Shown in pieces: positions 38,187-47,593 of a stretch of 64,000 nt of DNA. The position numbers were made by a program, and so were the translations under genes. Every line of letters begins with the position of its first letter. Within the stretch, counting starts at the first letter, position 1. Under the pieces are notes generated by a model. That model had not been told where the DNA came from. It made no database searches and saw only the letters and a list, made by a program, of their open reading frames with translations. The stretch comes from Cytophagales bacterium. Lineage in GTDB: Bacteria > Bacteroidota > Bacteroidia > Cytophagales > 172606-1. Where the stretch lies: the NCBI GenBank assembly GCA_030448185.1, contig JAUJNL010000023.1, positions 1 through 64,000 of the forward strand. Reading direction: 5' to 3'.

Positions 38187-39443
38187 ATGTTGAATAGTTC
38201 CTGCGGAATTGATTTTGGTACCTCCAATTCCAGTATTGCCATTGCCAAAGGGCAAACAGTTCGTCTGGTCGCGGCTGAAGGTTCCCATGTGACCATACCC
38301 AGCGCCATTTTCTTTCCGCCCAGATCCAGTATGCCCTCCTATGGCAGAGCGGCCACTGAGTTATTTTTTGCCAAGCAGGAAGGACGCTATATGCGCAGCT
38401 TAAAGCGGATCTTGGGGAGTTCCCTAATCAGGCAAGGCACCCTGATCAATGGCAAGGCCATGCAGTTTGACCAGATCATTGCCTTATTCCTGAAGAACCT
38501 AAAAGATAAAACGGGTGCATTGGTCCAACACGAAATTGAAAATGTGGTCATGGGACGTCCGGTTCATTTCGTGGATAATGATCCGGCAGCCGACCACCGG
38601 GCGCAGGAAGAATTAAAAGCAATTGCGCACAGCATCGGCTTTAAACAGGTAGCTTTTCAGTTTGAGCCTATTGCGGCCGCATTTGCCCACGAAGCCAATA
38701 TAAAGGGAGAAAAGCTGGCAATTGTGGTGGACCTGGGCGGAGGGACCTCCGACTTTACCATTATCCGTTTATCCAATAAATACATTCATAAAAAAGACCG
38801 GTCCTCGGACATTCTGGCCAATACCGGCATCCGGGTGGGAGGCAATGACTTTGACAAGAATTTAAGTTTAGCCGCCATCATGCCCGAACTAGGCTATAAA
38901 AGCACTTATGGCGAAAAGAATCTGCAGGTTCCTTTAAAGCTGTACCACGATCTTTCGGAATGGAGCAAGATTAATTTCCTGTATACACCCAAAGTTGTCT
39001 CGCAAATCCGGCAGTTGCTCCATCAGTCCCACGATAAAAGGAGACTGAGCAGACTATTGCGAGTGCTGGAAGCAGAAACGGGCCATACCCTTTTAGCCAG
39101 CGTGGAAGAAACCAAGATTGCGCTAACCGGGCAGCAAGCGCATACCGCCTCCTTTGATTTTATGGAGGACAATCTTTTGATGACCATCACCCGGGCACAG
39201 TTTGAAGAAGCTATTCATCATGAAGCCGGGAGAATTTCAAATGCTGCCGCCCAATGCCTGCAACTGGCCGGAGTTACCCAAAGAGCCATTGAACTGGTGA
39301 TTCTTACCGGCGGCTCTACGGAAGTGCCCCTGATACAGGCTGTATTTAAAAAACTTTTTCCCAATGCGGCTTTAACCGACGAAAACAAGTTGTCAAGCGT
39401 GGGGCTGGGCCTTGCTTACGATAGTCAAAAGAAGTTTGGCTGA
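38187..39443 (+). CDS. YegD-like Hsp70-family protein
   Basis: 418 aa from the ATG at 38187 (the longer frame starts upstream of the promoter box). Complete Hsp70 ATPase motifs: phosphate 1 GIDFGTSNSSI (7-17), phosphate 2 VVDLGGGTSDFTII (about 180-193), and adenosine LVILTGGSTEVPLIQ (about 370-384). EPIAAAFAHE marks the connect region. There is no substrate-binding domain, as in E. coli YegD. Client and role unknown. It is followed by a small gene (39565) and aspA on the same strand. Confidence 0.93.
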   Translation: MLNSSCGIDFGTSNSSIAIAKGQTVRLVAAEGSHVTIPSAIFFPPRSSMPSYGRAATELFFAKQEGRYMRSLKRILGSSLIRQGTLINGKAMQFDQIIALFLKNLKDKTGALVQHEIENVVMGRPVHFVDNDPAADHRAQEELKAIAHSIGFKQVAFQFEPIAAAFAHEANIKGEKLAIVVDLGGGTSDFTIIRLSNKYIHKKDRSSDILANTGIRVGGNDFDKNLSLAAIMPELGYKSTYGEKNLQVPLKLYHDLSEWSKINFLYTPKVVSQIRQLLHQSHDKRRLSRLLRVLEAETGHTLLASVEETKIALTGQQAHTASFDFMEDNLLMTITRAQFEEAIHHEAGRISNAAAQCLQLAGVTQRAIELVILTGGSTEVPLIQAVFKKLFPNAALTDENKLSSVGLGLAYDSQKKFG

Positions 39444-39564
39444 CTGCTCCGAAAGAGCTGCAAACCGCTCCCCGATCTTTTCACCTAAATTTTTCATTTT
39501 CGGTTTGTTCCCGACCCGGTGAGTGGCAACCCAGAGGCAGCTCTTTGTCGTTAAAAGACTTGAT

Positions 39565-39876
39565 ATGAACGAGAAAAAAATAATTCTACAACTTCAGGCT
39601 CAACTCCAGAAGCACCTGAGTACCGATCAAAAAGGCAATATCACGGGCATTGAGGAGAGTGCCCAGGCTTGTGCCGGAATTTTCAACTCCGCATTATCCA
39701 TGCTCATGCAGGAAATTGAGCAACGGATCCGGATTCACCAAAGCAAAGCCGGGGAGTATAAGGAGACATCGAAGCACTCCCTTCGACTTGCTTCCGAAGG
39801 AAAAATCACTGCGCTTCAGGAGCTGCGTACTGACCTATCCATCCTCTACGGCATGAAGCTGGAGACAGAAGGCTAG
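39565..39876 (+). CDS. Small hypothetical helical protein
   Basis: 103 aa from the ATG at 39565; the frame extends upstream but with unlikely sequence. Amphipathic and rich in Gln, Lys and Glu: MNEKKIILQLQAQLQKHLST, FNSALSMLMQEIEQRIRIHQ, ALQELRTDLSILYGMKLETE. Probably an all-helical, perhaps coiled-coil protein. No family. It lies between the Hsp70 gene and aspA. Confidence 0.6.
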   Translation: MNEKKIILQLQAQLQKHLSTDQKGNITGIEESAQACAGIFNSALSMLMQEIEQRIRIHQSKAGEYKETSKHSLRLASEGKITALQELRTDLSILYGMKLETEG

Positions 39877-39942
39877 TAACGCCCATTTGCTTCATCCAAA
39901 CTTCTGGCGTCCGGCAGACTGTTCTGGTGACCAATTGCAAAA

Positions 39943-39950
39943 TACCTTTG
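39943..39950 (+). promoter_or_regulatory. Bacteroidota -7 box TACCTTTG before aspA
   Basis: TACCTTTG fits TAnnTTTG, 126 bp before the aspA ATG at 40076. The -33 box is unclear. Confidence 0.4.
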
Positions 39951-40075
39951 CACTCACTGCAAACGCAGCTTCAAGCCTTCTTCTACTAGAAAGGCATTTC
40001 GACAAATACAACTACGGGCAGTCCCAATTCCCCGACTCCGGCAAGCTAGGCTGTGTTAAAGAAAATCCGCTTACT

Positions 40076-41485
40076 ATGAATAACTTCAGAATTGAACACG
40101 ACTTTCTGGGAGAAAAGGAAATTTCCAACCAGTGGTACTACGGCGTGCAAACGGCCCGGGCAATGGAAAACTTTCTCATCACGGGCATTCCCATTTCCAA
40201 TGAACCTTTATTTATCAAAGCCTTTGCCTATGTAAAGAAAGCGGCGGCCCTGGCTAACCAGGAGTGCGGAGTGCTGGAATCCCGACTAACTGAAGCCATT
40301 GTGCACGCCTGCGACCGGCTCATTATGGGAGAATTTACCAATCAATTTCCCACGGACATGATCCAGGGCGGCGCCGGCACCTCCGTGAATATGAACGCTA
40401 ATGAAGTTATTGCCAATATTGGACTGGAATACCTGGGTCACCAGAAGGGACAATACGAGTACCTGCATCCTAACAACCACGTCAACTTTTCTCAGTCCAC
40501 TAACGATGCCTATCCTACCGCTTTCCGGTTGGCTCTCTACTGGAAAATAGAAGCTTATGTGCAGGCTTTGGAAGCGCTGGCCTCGTCTTTTGCCCGTAAG
40601 GGAAACGAGTTTAAGAATATCCTTAAGATGGGACGCACGCAGTTGCAGGATGCCGTCCCCATGAGTCTGGGCCAGGAATTTGAAGGCTTTGCCGTTACGC
40701 TGCGGGAAGACGTGGAACGGATGCGGGATGCTCAGAATGCCATCCGGGAAAGCAATATGGGCGCTACTGCCATTGGGACGGGCATCAATGCGCCGGAGGG
40801 CTACGCGGCTATTTGCACCCGCTACTTGAGCCAACTGACCGGACTAGAGATCGTGCGGTCGGCCAATCTGCTTGAAGCTACTTCCGACACGGGAGCTTTT
40901 GTGCAGGTTTCGGGAGCCCTCAAGCGCAGTGCCATTAAGCTTTCCAAAATCTGCAACGACTTACGGCTGCTCTCCTCGGGACCCCGCGCCGGACTGCACG
41001 AGATCAATCTGCCAGCTTTGCAACCAGGCTCTTCCATTATGCCGGGAAAGGTAAACCCCGTTATTCCTGAAGTAGTTAACCAGACGGCCTTCTACGTAAT
41101 TGGCGCCGACGTCACTATCTCCTTCGCGGCCGAAGCGGGTCAGCTGCAGCTCAACGTAATGGAACCCGTGATTGCCTTTAGCCTGTTTACGTCCCTGGGT
41201 TACATGACCAATGCGTGCTATACGTTGCAAACCAAATGCGTAGAGGGCATCACCGCCAACGAAGTCGAATGCAAGCGCATGGTCATGAACAGTATTGCCC
41301 TAGTGACGGCCCTAAATCCCCTGCTGGGCTACGAAACAACCGCTTCCATTGCCAAAGAGGCCCTAGAAACGGGAAAATCGGTCTACCATATTGTAGTCGA
41401 GGAACGGCACCTGATTACCCAGGAGAAATGGGATGAGTTATACTCCTTCGAAAACCTGATCCGCCCGCGGTTCATTAATTCCTGA
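40076..41485 (+). CDS. aspA: Aspartate ammonia-lyase
   Basis: 469 aa, standard length. It converts aspartate to fumarate and ammonia. The ATG at 40076 gives FRIEHDFLGEKEISNQWYYG, then VQTARAMENF, the family start; the longer frame upstream is rejected. Signature GSSIMPGKVNPVIPE at about 318-332, SQSTNDAYPTAFRLA at about 140-154, and GGAGTSVNMNANEVIAN before it. The fumarase/aspartase pair is split by details such as NVMEPVIAFSLF, which fits aspartase. Single gene, promoter box upstream. Confidence 0.96.
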   Translation: MNNFRIEHDFLGEKEISNQWYYGVQTARAMENFLITGIPISNEPLFIKAFAYVKKAAALANQECGVLESRLTEAIVHACDRLIMGEFTNQFPTDMIQGGAGTSVNMNANEVIANIGLEYLGHQKGQYEYLHPNNHVNFSQSTNDAYPTAFRLALYWKIEAYVQALEALASSFARKGNEFKNILKMGRTQLQDAVPMSLGQEFEGFAVTLREDVERMRDAQNAIRESNMGATAIGTGINAPEGYAAICTRYLSQLTGLEIVRSANLLEATSDTGAFVQVSGALKRSAIKLSKICNDLRLLSSGPRAGLHEINLPALQPGSSIMPGKVNPVIPEVVNQTAFYVIGADVTISFAAEAGQLQLNVMEPVIAFSLFTSLGYMTNACYTLQTKCVEGITANEVECKRMVMNSIALVTALNPLLGYETTASIAKEALETGKSVYHIVVEERHLITQEKWDELYSFENLIRPRFINS

Positions 41486-41700
41486 GGGCTGGCAGAAGCA
41501 ACATTCTTGCAGAAGCAGTTGCCGGGGATGCAGCGGAGAAACAACCAAAAAGAGGAGCACAACCGGCCAGTAGAACCAGTCTGGTTACGTATCCGAAAAA
41601 AAGATAAAAGTTTTTTAATTCCTGCTGACATAGGGTTGTCACTGGCTCCGGTTTAATTTGTAGGGTAAAACAAATTAGAAACTGTAATCTTTTTTACCCT

Positions 41701-42205
41701 ATGCAAACCCAAAACACGCAGGCCCAGCAGCTTACCCAGACAGTAGTCATCACTCCTGAAGCGCTGCTGGAACACTGGCAGGGACACCGGAGAGTGACCC
41801 GCCGCATGATTGAAGCCTTCCCGGAAGAGGCATTCTTCTCTTATTCACTTGGTGGTATGCGTCCTTTCGCAAACCTGGTGATGGAGATGATTCACATGGC
41901 CGTTCCCGGCATTAAGGGCGTGGTTACGGGCCAGTGGCAGGGGCTGGAGGAGATTGCTGTTCCTCAAACCAAGCAGGATGTCCTCCTTCTATGGGATGAA
42001 GTCACGGAGCAACTCAACACCCTATGGCCGCAGATTCAACCAAACCTGGTTCGGGCAGGTAGAGGCAGCCTTTGGTTTGTATGAACAACCCATCATCTTA
42101 ACCATCCTCTACTTTATTGATAATGAGATCCACCACCGCGGCCAGGCCTACGTCTACTTACGCACCCTGGGTATTGAACCTCCTCCTTTCTGGGACCGCA
42201 GATAA
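41701..42205 (+). pseudogene. DinB-family protein, one frameshift
   Basis: The start MQTQNTQAQQLTQTVVITPE leads to LLEHWQGHRRVTRRMIEAFP, YSLGGMRPFANLVMEMIHMA (metal His region), stop at 42084. A shift at about 42055 gives FGLYEQPIILTILYFIDNEI, HHRGQAYVYLRTLGIEPPPF and ends at 42205, with the HHRGQ metal site of the four-helix DinB/YfiT fold. One indel. Likely a small metal-dependent thiol transferase-like enzyme. Confidence 0.8.
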
Positions 42206-42246
42206 GACATTTTATATTAGTTAACATGCTGATAATTAAAGACTTA

Positions 42247-42290
42247 AAAAACAAGAGGCGGCTATTTCTTACGGAACCATCTCTTGTTTT
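42247..42290 (+). terminator. Hairpin after dinB-like gene
   Basis: AAAACAAGAG (42247-42256) pairs with CTCTTGTTTT (42281-42290), 42 bp after the stop. Confidence 0.65.
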
Positions 42291-42424
42291 CAAGCTTAAA
42301 ATTTTGTCGCAATCACCCTTCAAATGCCGTATTTGCACCCGATAATCCTGTGTAGTTGATCATATATTATAGTATAGCTAATAGGCTACAAAGCATTGAG
42401 TTATAACCATTTAACCACCTTACT

Positions 42425-43122
42425 ATGGTACCCGTCACACAAGAATCCGCTCACCTGAAGGCCTCTTCCCTATCACAAGCGCACCTCTCGGGTAACTCCT
42501 GGGAGCAAGGGCAATGGGGGCAAGAGCGGGCATTAGCCCTGTTCTTTCTGGATATCCGGGACTTCACTCCTTTGATGGCCTCGCGTCCGTTACCAGAGGT
42601 AATGCATCTCTTGCAGCAGTTGTTCGGTATTTTCCGGGAGGCAATTCAGGCGAATAGGCGCCATCATTGAAACTGCGGGGGACGGTCTCTATGCGGTCTT
42701 CGGACTGGAGGAATCCCTCCCAAAGGCCACTAGGCAGCTGTAAAGGCTGGCCGATCCATTCTAGACAATTAGGAGGGTAAATAACACCTATTTTGAGCCC
42801 TTATTTCATCATCGGTTTCAGGTAGGAATCGGCCTGCACGTGGGCAAGGTGATTGTAGGTCAGCTAGGATTAGGTGAATAATAACCGGACCGTGATGGGC
42901 TACGCAGTTAACATTGCCGCCCGGCTGCGGAGGCTACCAAGCTGCTCAATAATAGCTTTATCCTTTCCGGCGAGGCTTACGGTCTGCTACCTGAGTCCCC
43001 ACTGGCAGTAAGTGAGCAGGTTGCATTGAAGGGCATCAAAGAGGAAGAGGCAGGTATACTTGCTGGGGCACAGTTACCAGTTTACTCCCGCCAGGAAAAC
43101 GGCCTGGAAAATAGCTTGTTGA
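42425..43122 (+). pseudogene. Class III adenylate/guanylate cyclase-domain protein, broken
   Basis: MVPVTQESAHLKASS... then ALALFFLDIRDFTPLMASRP, the first metal-binding Asp region, PEVMHLLQQLFGIFREAIQA, stop at 42670. Other frames continue GGIIETAGDGLYAVFG-type (second metal Asp in GDG), HHRFQVGIGLHVGKVIVGQL-like and NRTVMGYAVNIAARL (the GxxVNxAAR motif), ending AWKIAC at 43122. Five or more breaks. It would make cAMP or cGMP if intact. Confidence 0.75.
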
Positions 43123-43201
43123 GCCCCAAGCTCGGTTTACATCAACTGGTTTCAGCCTAACAAACGACGGCAAGTATTCAATACACTAAAAGATTTTCCA
43201 A

Positions 43202-43492
43202 ATGGTAGAAGTGTTTAAAACCAACGTCCAGGACCGGCATCAGGCCGCCCAACTGCTCGGGCAGATACACAAGCGCTTTACTCATTACCGGGCTAATTTC
43301 GATCTGGAGGACTGTGATCACATTCTGCGGGTGGAATGCTCCAGTGGATTTATTAACCCCTGTCTCCTGATTGAGCTTTTGCAAGGCTTTGGATTTGAAG
43401 CGCAAGTCTTGCTGATGAGCCACCCGATAGTGAGTTGTTATGGATCGAACAAAATTATTTATCTCCTGAAACGTACCACCTTGCTCCATTAA
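43202..43492 (+). CDS. Small conserved hypothetical protein, ferredoxin-like fold
   Basis: 96 aa. VEVFKTNVQDRHQAAQLLGQ, then ANFDLEDCDHILRVECSSGF, LLIELLQGFGFEAQVLL. The pattern (beta-alpha-beta with FDLEDCDxILR) is that of a small HMA-like Bacteroidota family without metal ligands. The last 25 residues (SHPIVSCYGSNKIIYLLKRT) look unrelated, so the true C-terminus may have been altered by an indel. Confidence 0.65.
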   Translation: MVEVFKTNVQDRHQAAQLLGQIHKRFTHYRANFDLEDCDHILRVECSSGFINPCLLIELLQGFGFEAQVLLMSHPIVSCYGSNKIIYLLKRTTLLH

Positions 43493-43835
43493 CTATAAGT
43501 AGTTCTCTTACAATTACTTTAGACGATTCTCCCTGCCGCTGTCATTCCCTTCGGGAATGACAAGAAATAGTATAAACTAATTCTAGTGATCTACTAATAG
43601 GTCATCCTTCTGGTCATCTTTCAGGTTATTGCAGTTTCGGTCATTTTCCTTTTCTCCTTTGATTCCTCTAGGAGACACGTTACTTTTTATTCACTGGTTA
43701 ATTATTTTATAAGGTGTTCATGAATGCTTCGCAGTGGTCATTGCCACAAAAAGCGGTAGGAACGCAAGTCTTTGAGCGAGCCGGTGCGAAAGAAAAAGTC
43801 TGAGCATCAACATGCTTTCCCGCTAAGGAAGTGGT
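43493..43835. other. Non-coding region with short repeats
   Basis: No gene. Contains a TCATTCCCTTCGGGAATGA hairpin (about 43545-43563) and T-rich blocks (GGTCATCCTTCT, GGTCATCTTTCA, GGTCATTTTCCT at about 43600-43655) spaced at near-21-bp steps. CTAGGAGACACGTTACTTT (about 43667) resembles the sequence near 54999-55018. Confidence 0.45.
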
Positions 43836-44017
43836 TGAGGGGCGGTCATAAATAAAAAGGTTTAAAATAAGCTAATGTAAGGCCTTTTAGCGGGTTATAA
43901 ATCCGCCATTTCTGGATTCGACGTGCCGCGTGCCGAACAACCATCCGGTTGGTCCGCATTTGCAATGCGGACACCAGAATGACTCGGATTTGTAATCCGA
44001 TTTGTAGCCACCCCTCC
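43836..44017. mobile_element. MITE-like element family 1, copy B
   Basis: 182 bp, nearly the same as copy A for its first 70 bp (TGAGGGGCGGTCATAAATAA at the left end). The core palindrome CCGCATTTGCAATGCGG is intact; the palindrome left of it has decayed (GGATTCGACGTGCCGCGTGC instead of the TTCGGCATTGCAAATG hairpin). The right end is TAGCCACCCCTCC. No target duplication seen. Confidence 0.8.
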
Positions 44018-45733
44018 TTGCCCTAATCTTGTAGGGAGTTATGGAGGTGGTTACCAATTAAAGTGTTAACGGGGTTAAAAGGTATCACCCAAGCAGCAAC
44101 GTATGTGGTCTACTAATGAATTTGCCGAAGGGTTAAGCGATTTTCATCCAGGTAATCGGAGCAGCCTAGCGGGCCGGGAATTGATTTATCAAACAGACAG
44201 GGCAGTTTTTTCGCAGGTCTTGTGGCAGCAGCCACCAAGATTGCTGGTTGTCGGTAAAGCCACCGTCAGAAAACTTCAGGCCGGTCATATTGCCGCTACC
44301 GAAAGAAGGTCGCTGTTAGCAGCGTTCGTCATTGTTTATCAAACAGGATACATTGCACTACAATCCCGCGAACAACAAGCGATGGAGGGCTTAGGCATCC
44401 TGCAAGGCGGCTTAAAAGGCAGCACGAGCGCACAACAAAATACGATGAAGGATTTATTAGTGTGCCCTTAGGCCTGTTTTCATCAGGGCAACACCAGACC
44501 ACAGAGCAGGACTCAATGTCCGGATAAGGAGTTACCATTGTTGGTTTCAGCCTGCGGCGGCGAATGAGCACCAGCCACGCGTCCGGAAACGACAGTGCTA
44601 ATACAAGACCAAGCCGACATTTTCCGTTTCTTTCAGGCCAAACGCGCCGAGCCCAGACGACCAGGTGCGCGCATCACGCCCATAAACGGAAGCACGCATA
44701 GTGGAGCCGTCCTTCCGCTTGCCCAAGCGGCTGCGCAACCAGGCGTAGTGAGCAGCCTGCCGCGGCAGATCAACCAGCATTGCCGTTGCCAAGTCCTGAC
44801 TGTGGTGTCAGTGCCAGGTAGCGGTACTGCCCGTCATGCGATTCCAGAGCGTCAAAAACGGCAGCAGGACTTGTTTTTGTAGTGCCTGGGCGAGGTGCCC
44901 TGATAAACAGGCACTCCGTCTTTGATGAGCATGCAGCGTGTTAGCTGGCTACGTTATCTCTGCCCCATCAAGCAGCTGCTGATGCGCTGCGTTACGCAAA
45001 GTTCGGCACGCCCTTCGTCATAACAACGCCTTTCACCATAACTCAATCCGCGACGGCAGGTAGAACGCTGCAGTTTGACGATGTACTTTCTTCAATGCAG
45101 TTCTGCTTTGCGGCATTCGTCGTTTGGCGGCCCCGGTATCAACCCATCAGGTACGGGAAAACGGCTCAGTGCCGGCTCAGATCATTTTGCGACAAGCCGA
45201 ACTGCGCCTGTTAAGCGCAAAAAAAAAAGCCCGTCGCTCAACGGAAGAGGAGCACAAAACCGCAGGCCTGCTAGTCAATTTTCAACCGACTAACAAACAA
45301 CCTTTGCCCGGAGTTAAGATGTTAGCCCCAGGCATGAGTCGAACTTTATCTTATGAAAGAAGCTTTCAACTCTCTATGACTACCCCCTACAGATTAGCTT
45401 CCTTGATGGGAGGAGGGGTTAGACTCACTATAATCCAAATAGAAATAAAAAGTCCCCTTCGAATCCATCTAAGGTTCAAGGGGACTTTTTATTCTTTGCT
45501 TTCCTTCTTTTCATGGGCTGCTCCCAGACTGAAAAACCAGGCTTTACCTAGCCAGTTGATTACGTTGGCATTATCCGGAAAATAGGGCATCTTTACGGGG
45601 TCTAGTCATGGAGAATTTGTATATTCATAATCTCTATTACCGGGTACACAGGTGCTAACGCCATCTGGTGATAGGGCCTTCTTTCGCGGAATGAAATGAA
45701 CTGTTTTCTCCATTATTTATCTTAACACGGCGC
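44018..45733. other. 1.7 kb without an intact gene; GC-rich debris
   Basis: Between 44100 and 45320 open frames of 60-120 codons occur on both strands in an overlapping way; none has a recognisable domain. Examples: plus 44103-44471 (122 codons), minus 44598-44792 (ARTWSSGLGAFGLKETENVG). Composition and lack of Bacteroidota-like protein families differ from the surroundings, so it may be decayed foreign DNA. 45444-45493 is a hairpin. I cannot name the origin. Confidence 0.35.
45444..45493. terminator. Hairpin with one-base bulge
   Basis: AATAAAAAGTCCCCTTCGAA (45444-45463) pairs with TTCAAGGGGACTTTTTATT (45475-45493), one unpaired G. Which gene it served is not clear. Confidence 0.6.
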
Positions 45734-46107
45734 ATGAAATTGAGGATAGCGATATTGACAGCTATATATGCTCAGGCGGTAGCCAGAAGACTAATCTTGA
45801 GTGAACAGATTATCCACTTGCGTGATGGAAAGGTTGCCCTTGACTACCTGATCCATAGTGTGATTCTACGAAAACCAGTCGGACCTGATCCTCCTTGATA
45901 TCCGGATGCGGTATGAATGGGAAGAATTATTCAAGGTTTACTGCAGGGGCTGGGCCGGGAAAAGCTCATCAGGATTCGTGGTCATAACTACTTCCCATTT
46001 GCAGGAGCCCGAAATCGCCCGGCTGCAGGAACTGGGCGTGAGAAGAATGGATCTTTAAACCCATTACGGCTCAGGTACTTTACGCAAAATACTGGAAGGC
46101 TCCTTCA
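45734..46107 (+). pseudogene. Response-regulator receiver domain remnant
   Basis: MKLRIAILTAIYAQAVARRL, then SEQIIHLRDGKVALDYLIHS, shift, DLILLDIRMR (phospho-acceptor Asp), and after several shifts ITAQVLYAKYWK near KPITA, the conserved Lys region. Matches the single-domain receivers that in Bacteroidota often follow histidine kinases. Four or more breaks; the acidic pair at the N-terminus is lost. Confidence 0.55.
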
Positions 46108-46109
46108 CG

Positions 46110-46431
46110 CGTTCCTCCTAACCATTTACCTCCATATTGTCGAATACATCCGTTATCAGATTGATGCTGCACAGCAAGAGGCTTTTCTGGCTGGGTACGG
46201 CACCGCCCAAAGTTCCCTTCAGGCGTCGCCCCATTGTCTGGCATATGAGTTATCCGGTGCCAGGAATCTCCCGATCATTTTATTCTCCGCATTGAATGGG
46301 ATTCCCTGGAAGGGCATATGAACAGGTTCCGCAAGAGTACCACGTTCGGGCCTTTCTTTGCCGCCGTAAAACCCTTCTTCAATAATATACTGGAGATGAA
46401 GCATTACGAAGTGCTGCCCGTGCAGTTTTGA
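46110..46431 (+). pseudogene. Antibiotic-biosynthesis-monooxygenase (ABM) domain protein, frameshifted
   Basis: VEYIRYQIDAAQQEAFLAGY, GTAQSSLQASPHCLAYELS, one shift at about 46258, then CQESPDHFILRIEWDSLEGH, MNRFRKSTTFGPFFAAVKPF, FNNILEMKHYEVLPVQF and stop at 46431. This is a full ABM domain (about 100 aa, dimeric ferredoxin-like fold). The start codon is not evident. Oxygenase or heme-type function unknown. Confidence 0.65.
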
Positions 46432-46445
46432 TGGAAGCAATTGGG

Positions 46446-47276
46446 CTATTGCTCTTTCTCAAGTTTAAAGGGAAAGTACCGGGCCATCAGCAGCATAAGG
46501 ACTCCCAGGATAATTAATCCGGTAGCAACCGTCATAAGCCAGGTGAGTCCGTGGGGCAATGACAGCAATAGCTGCAATAAATCATCCATACTTTTCACGT
46601 AGTTGGCATTACGGATAAAAGCTGCTTTGAGAAAATAATACCCGACACCCCCAAGGATACCCGCTAACGTGAGAAAGCCAATCAAGAAACCCATGTAGAT
46701 AAGTACTTGCCAGCCGCTTCCGAGGCGGTCCGTTTTCAGGCTTTTTGCCAGTTTGCCCGAAACCCCTTTATAGGCCTGCACACCCGCCCAAAGCAGCATA
46801 ATCATGCCTACTGAAGCAATTAACCAGTTCCCGCCTTCAAAATGAAGCACCTAAGCCACCCATATCCGTTTACCTTCACCGGCGCCTTCATCTTTACCAA
46901 ATAATAGTTTTACTCCGGAATAAGCCAAGCTTCCGTACGAAAGGCCACTGAGAAAGTACGTAAACCGGTATACAATCCCGTAGACACCCGAGCCTTTCCG
47001 GTAAGGGTCCTTCACGATTTCGAATAAGCGCCATAGGGTATGTGCCGCCAGGGTAATTACAATCACGGCAATCATTACCTGCCCCAAAGGCTGCGCAAAC
47101 AAGGTTTCGAGGACTTTTTTCCGGTCGGGCTGTGCACCTCCCAACCCAATCGCAGAACGGATGGCCAGTATGCCCGCGGAGCAATACAGAAAAGCCTTTG
47201 ATACGTAACTCCAGCGATTAATGGCTACCAGCGCCCTCCCGGATTGTTGCTTGACCTGCGTAACGTAGTGGTTCAT
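46446..47276 (-). pseudogene. DUF1206 membrane protein with a single in-frame stop
   Basis: Two contiguous frames in the same phase: MNHYVTQVKQQSGRALVAIN ... KRIWVA-TAG (47276-46851), then VLHFEGGNWLIASVGMIMLL ... KLEKEQ-stop (46446). Together 275 residues with six hydrophobic helices in three repeated pairs, the DUF1206 design. The TAG at 46851-46853 stands where a CAG (Gln) would fit. One substitution (or a sequencing error) is the only lesion. Function unknown. Confidence 0.85.
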
Positions 47277-47593
47277 AAAGAGAAATCAGCCTCCTTCTTT
47301 ACGATGATTACCCATAAGAGTTGGGCACTGATCAAGATTGGGAATATCACTATCCAGTTGGTTATGCTACGTAGCAGCAGGTGGTTTCACAGAAATTTAT
47401 TTTCTACATTCCTTTCCCGTATTTTCGGCCTATACAAAATCATTGTTTCTCTGGCAACTATGAATCTAAGCTAGATCAATATAAATAATCACCTGGATTG
47501 GAGTTAGCGCATTAGCAGGATAGATCTGGTATTAGCTGGCAATTTGAAATAGGTACAGGATAGGTATATTTGTCTCTTCAAACACTTCAACCC
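47277..47593. other. Intergenic region
   Basis: 317 bp between divergent genes; only the promoter of the DUF1259 gene (separate entry) is recognised. Confidence 0.5.
47543..47572 (+). promoter_or_regulatory. Bacteroidota promoter TTTG-N18-TATATTTG
   Basis: TTTG at 47543-47546 and TATATTTG at 47565-47572, spacer 18 bp, 21 bp before the ATG at 47594. Both boxes and the spacing match the known consensus (TTTG, 17-23 bp, TAnnTTTG). The best promoter in the window. Confidence 0.75.

Noticed and set aside
39887..40075. 63-codon N-terminal extension of AspA
   Set aside because: No similarity to aspartase; the sequence contains the TACCTTTG promoter box.
45075..45300. Possible mobilisation-protein (relaxase accessory) fragment at AKKKARRSTEEEH
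   Set aside because: Only a short charged stretch; not enough to name a family.
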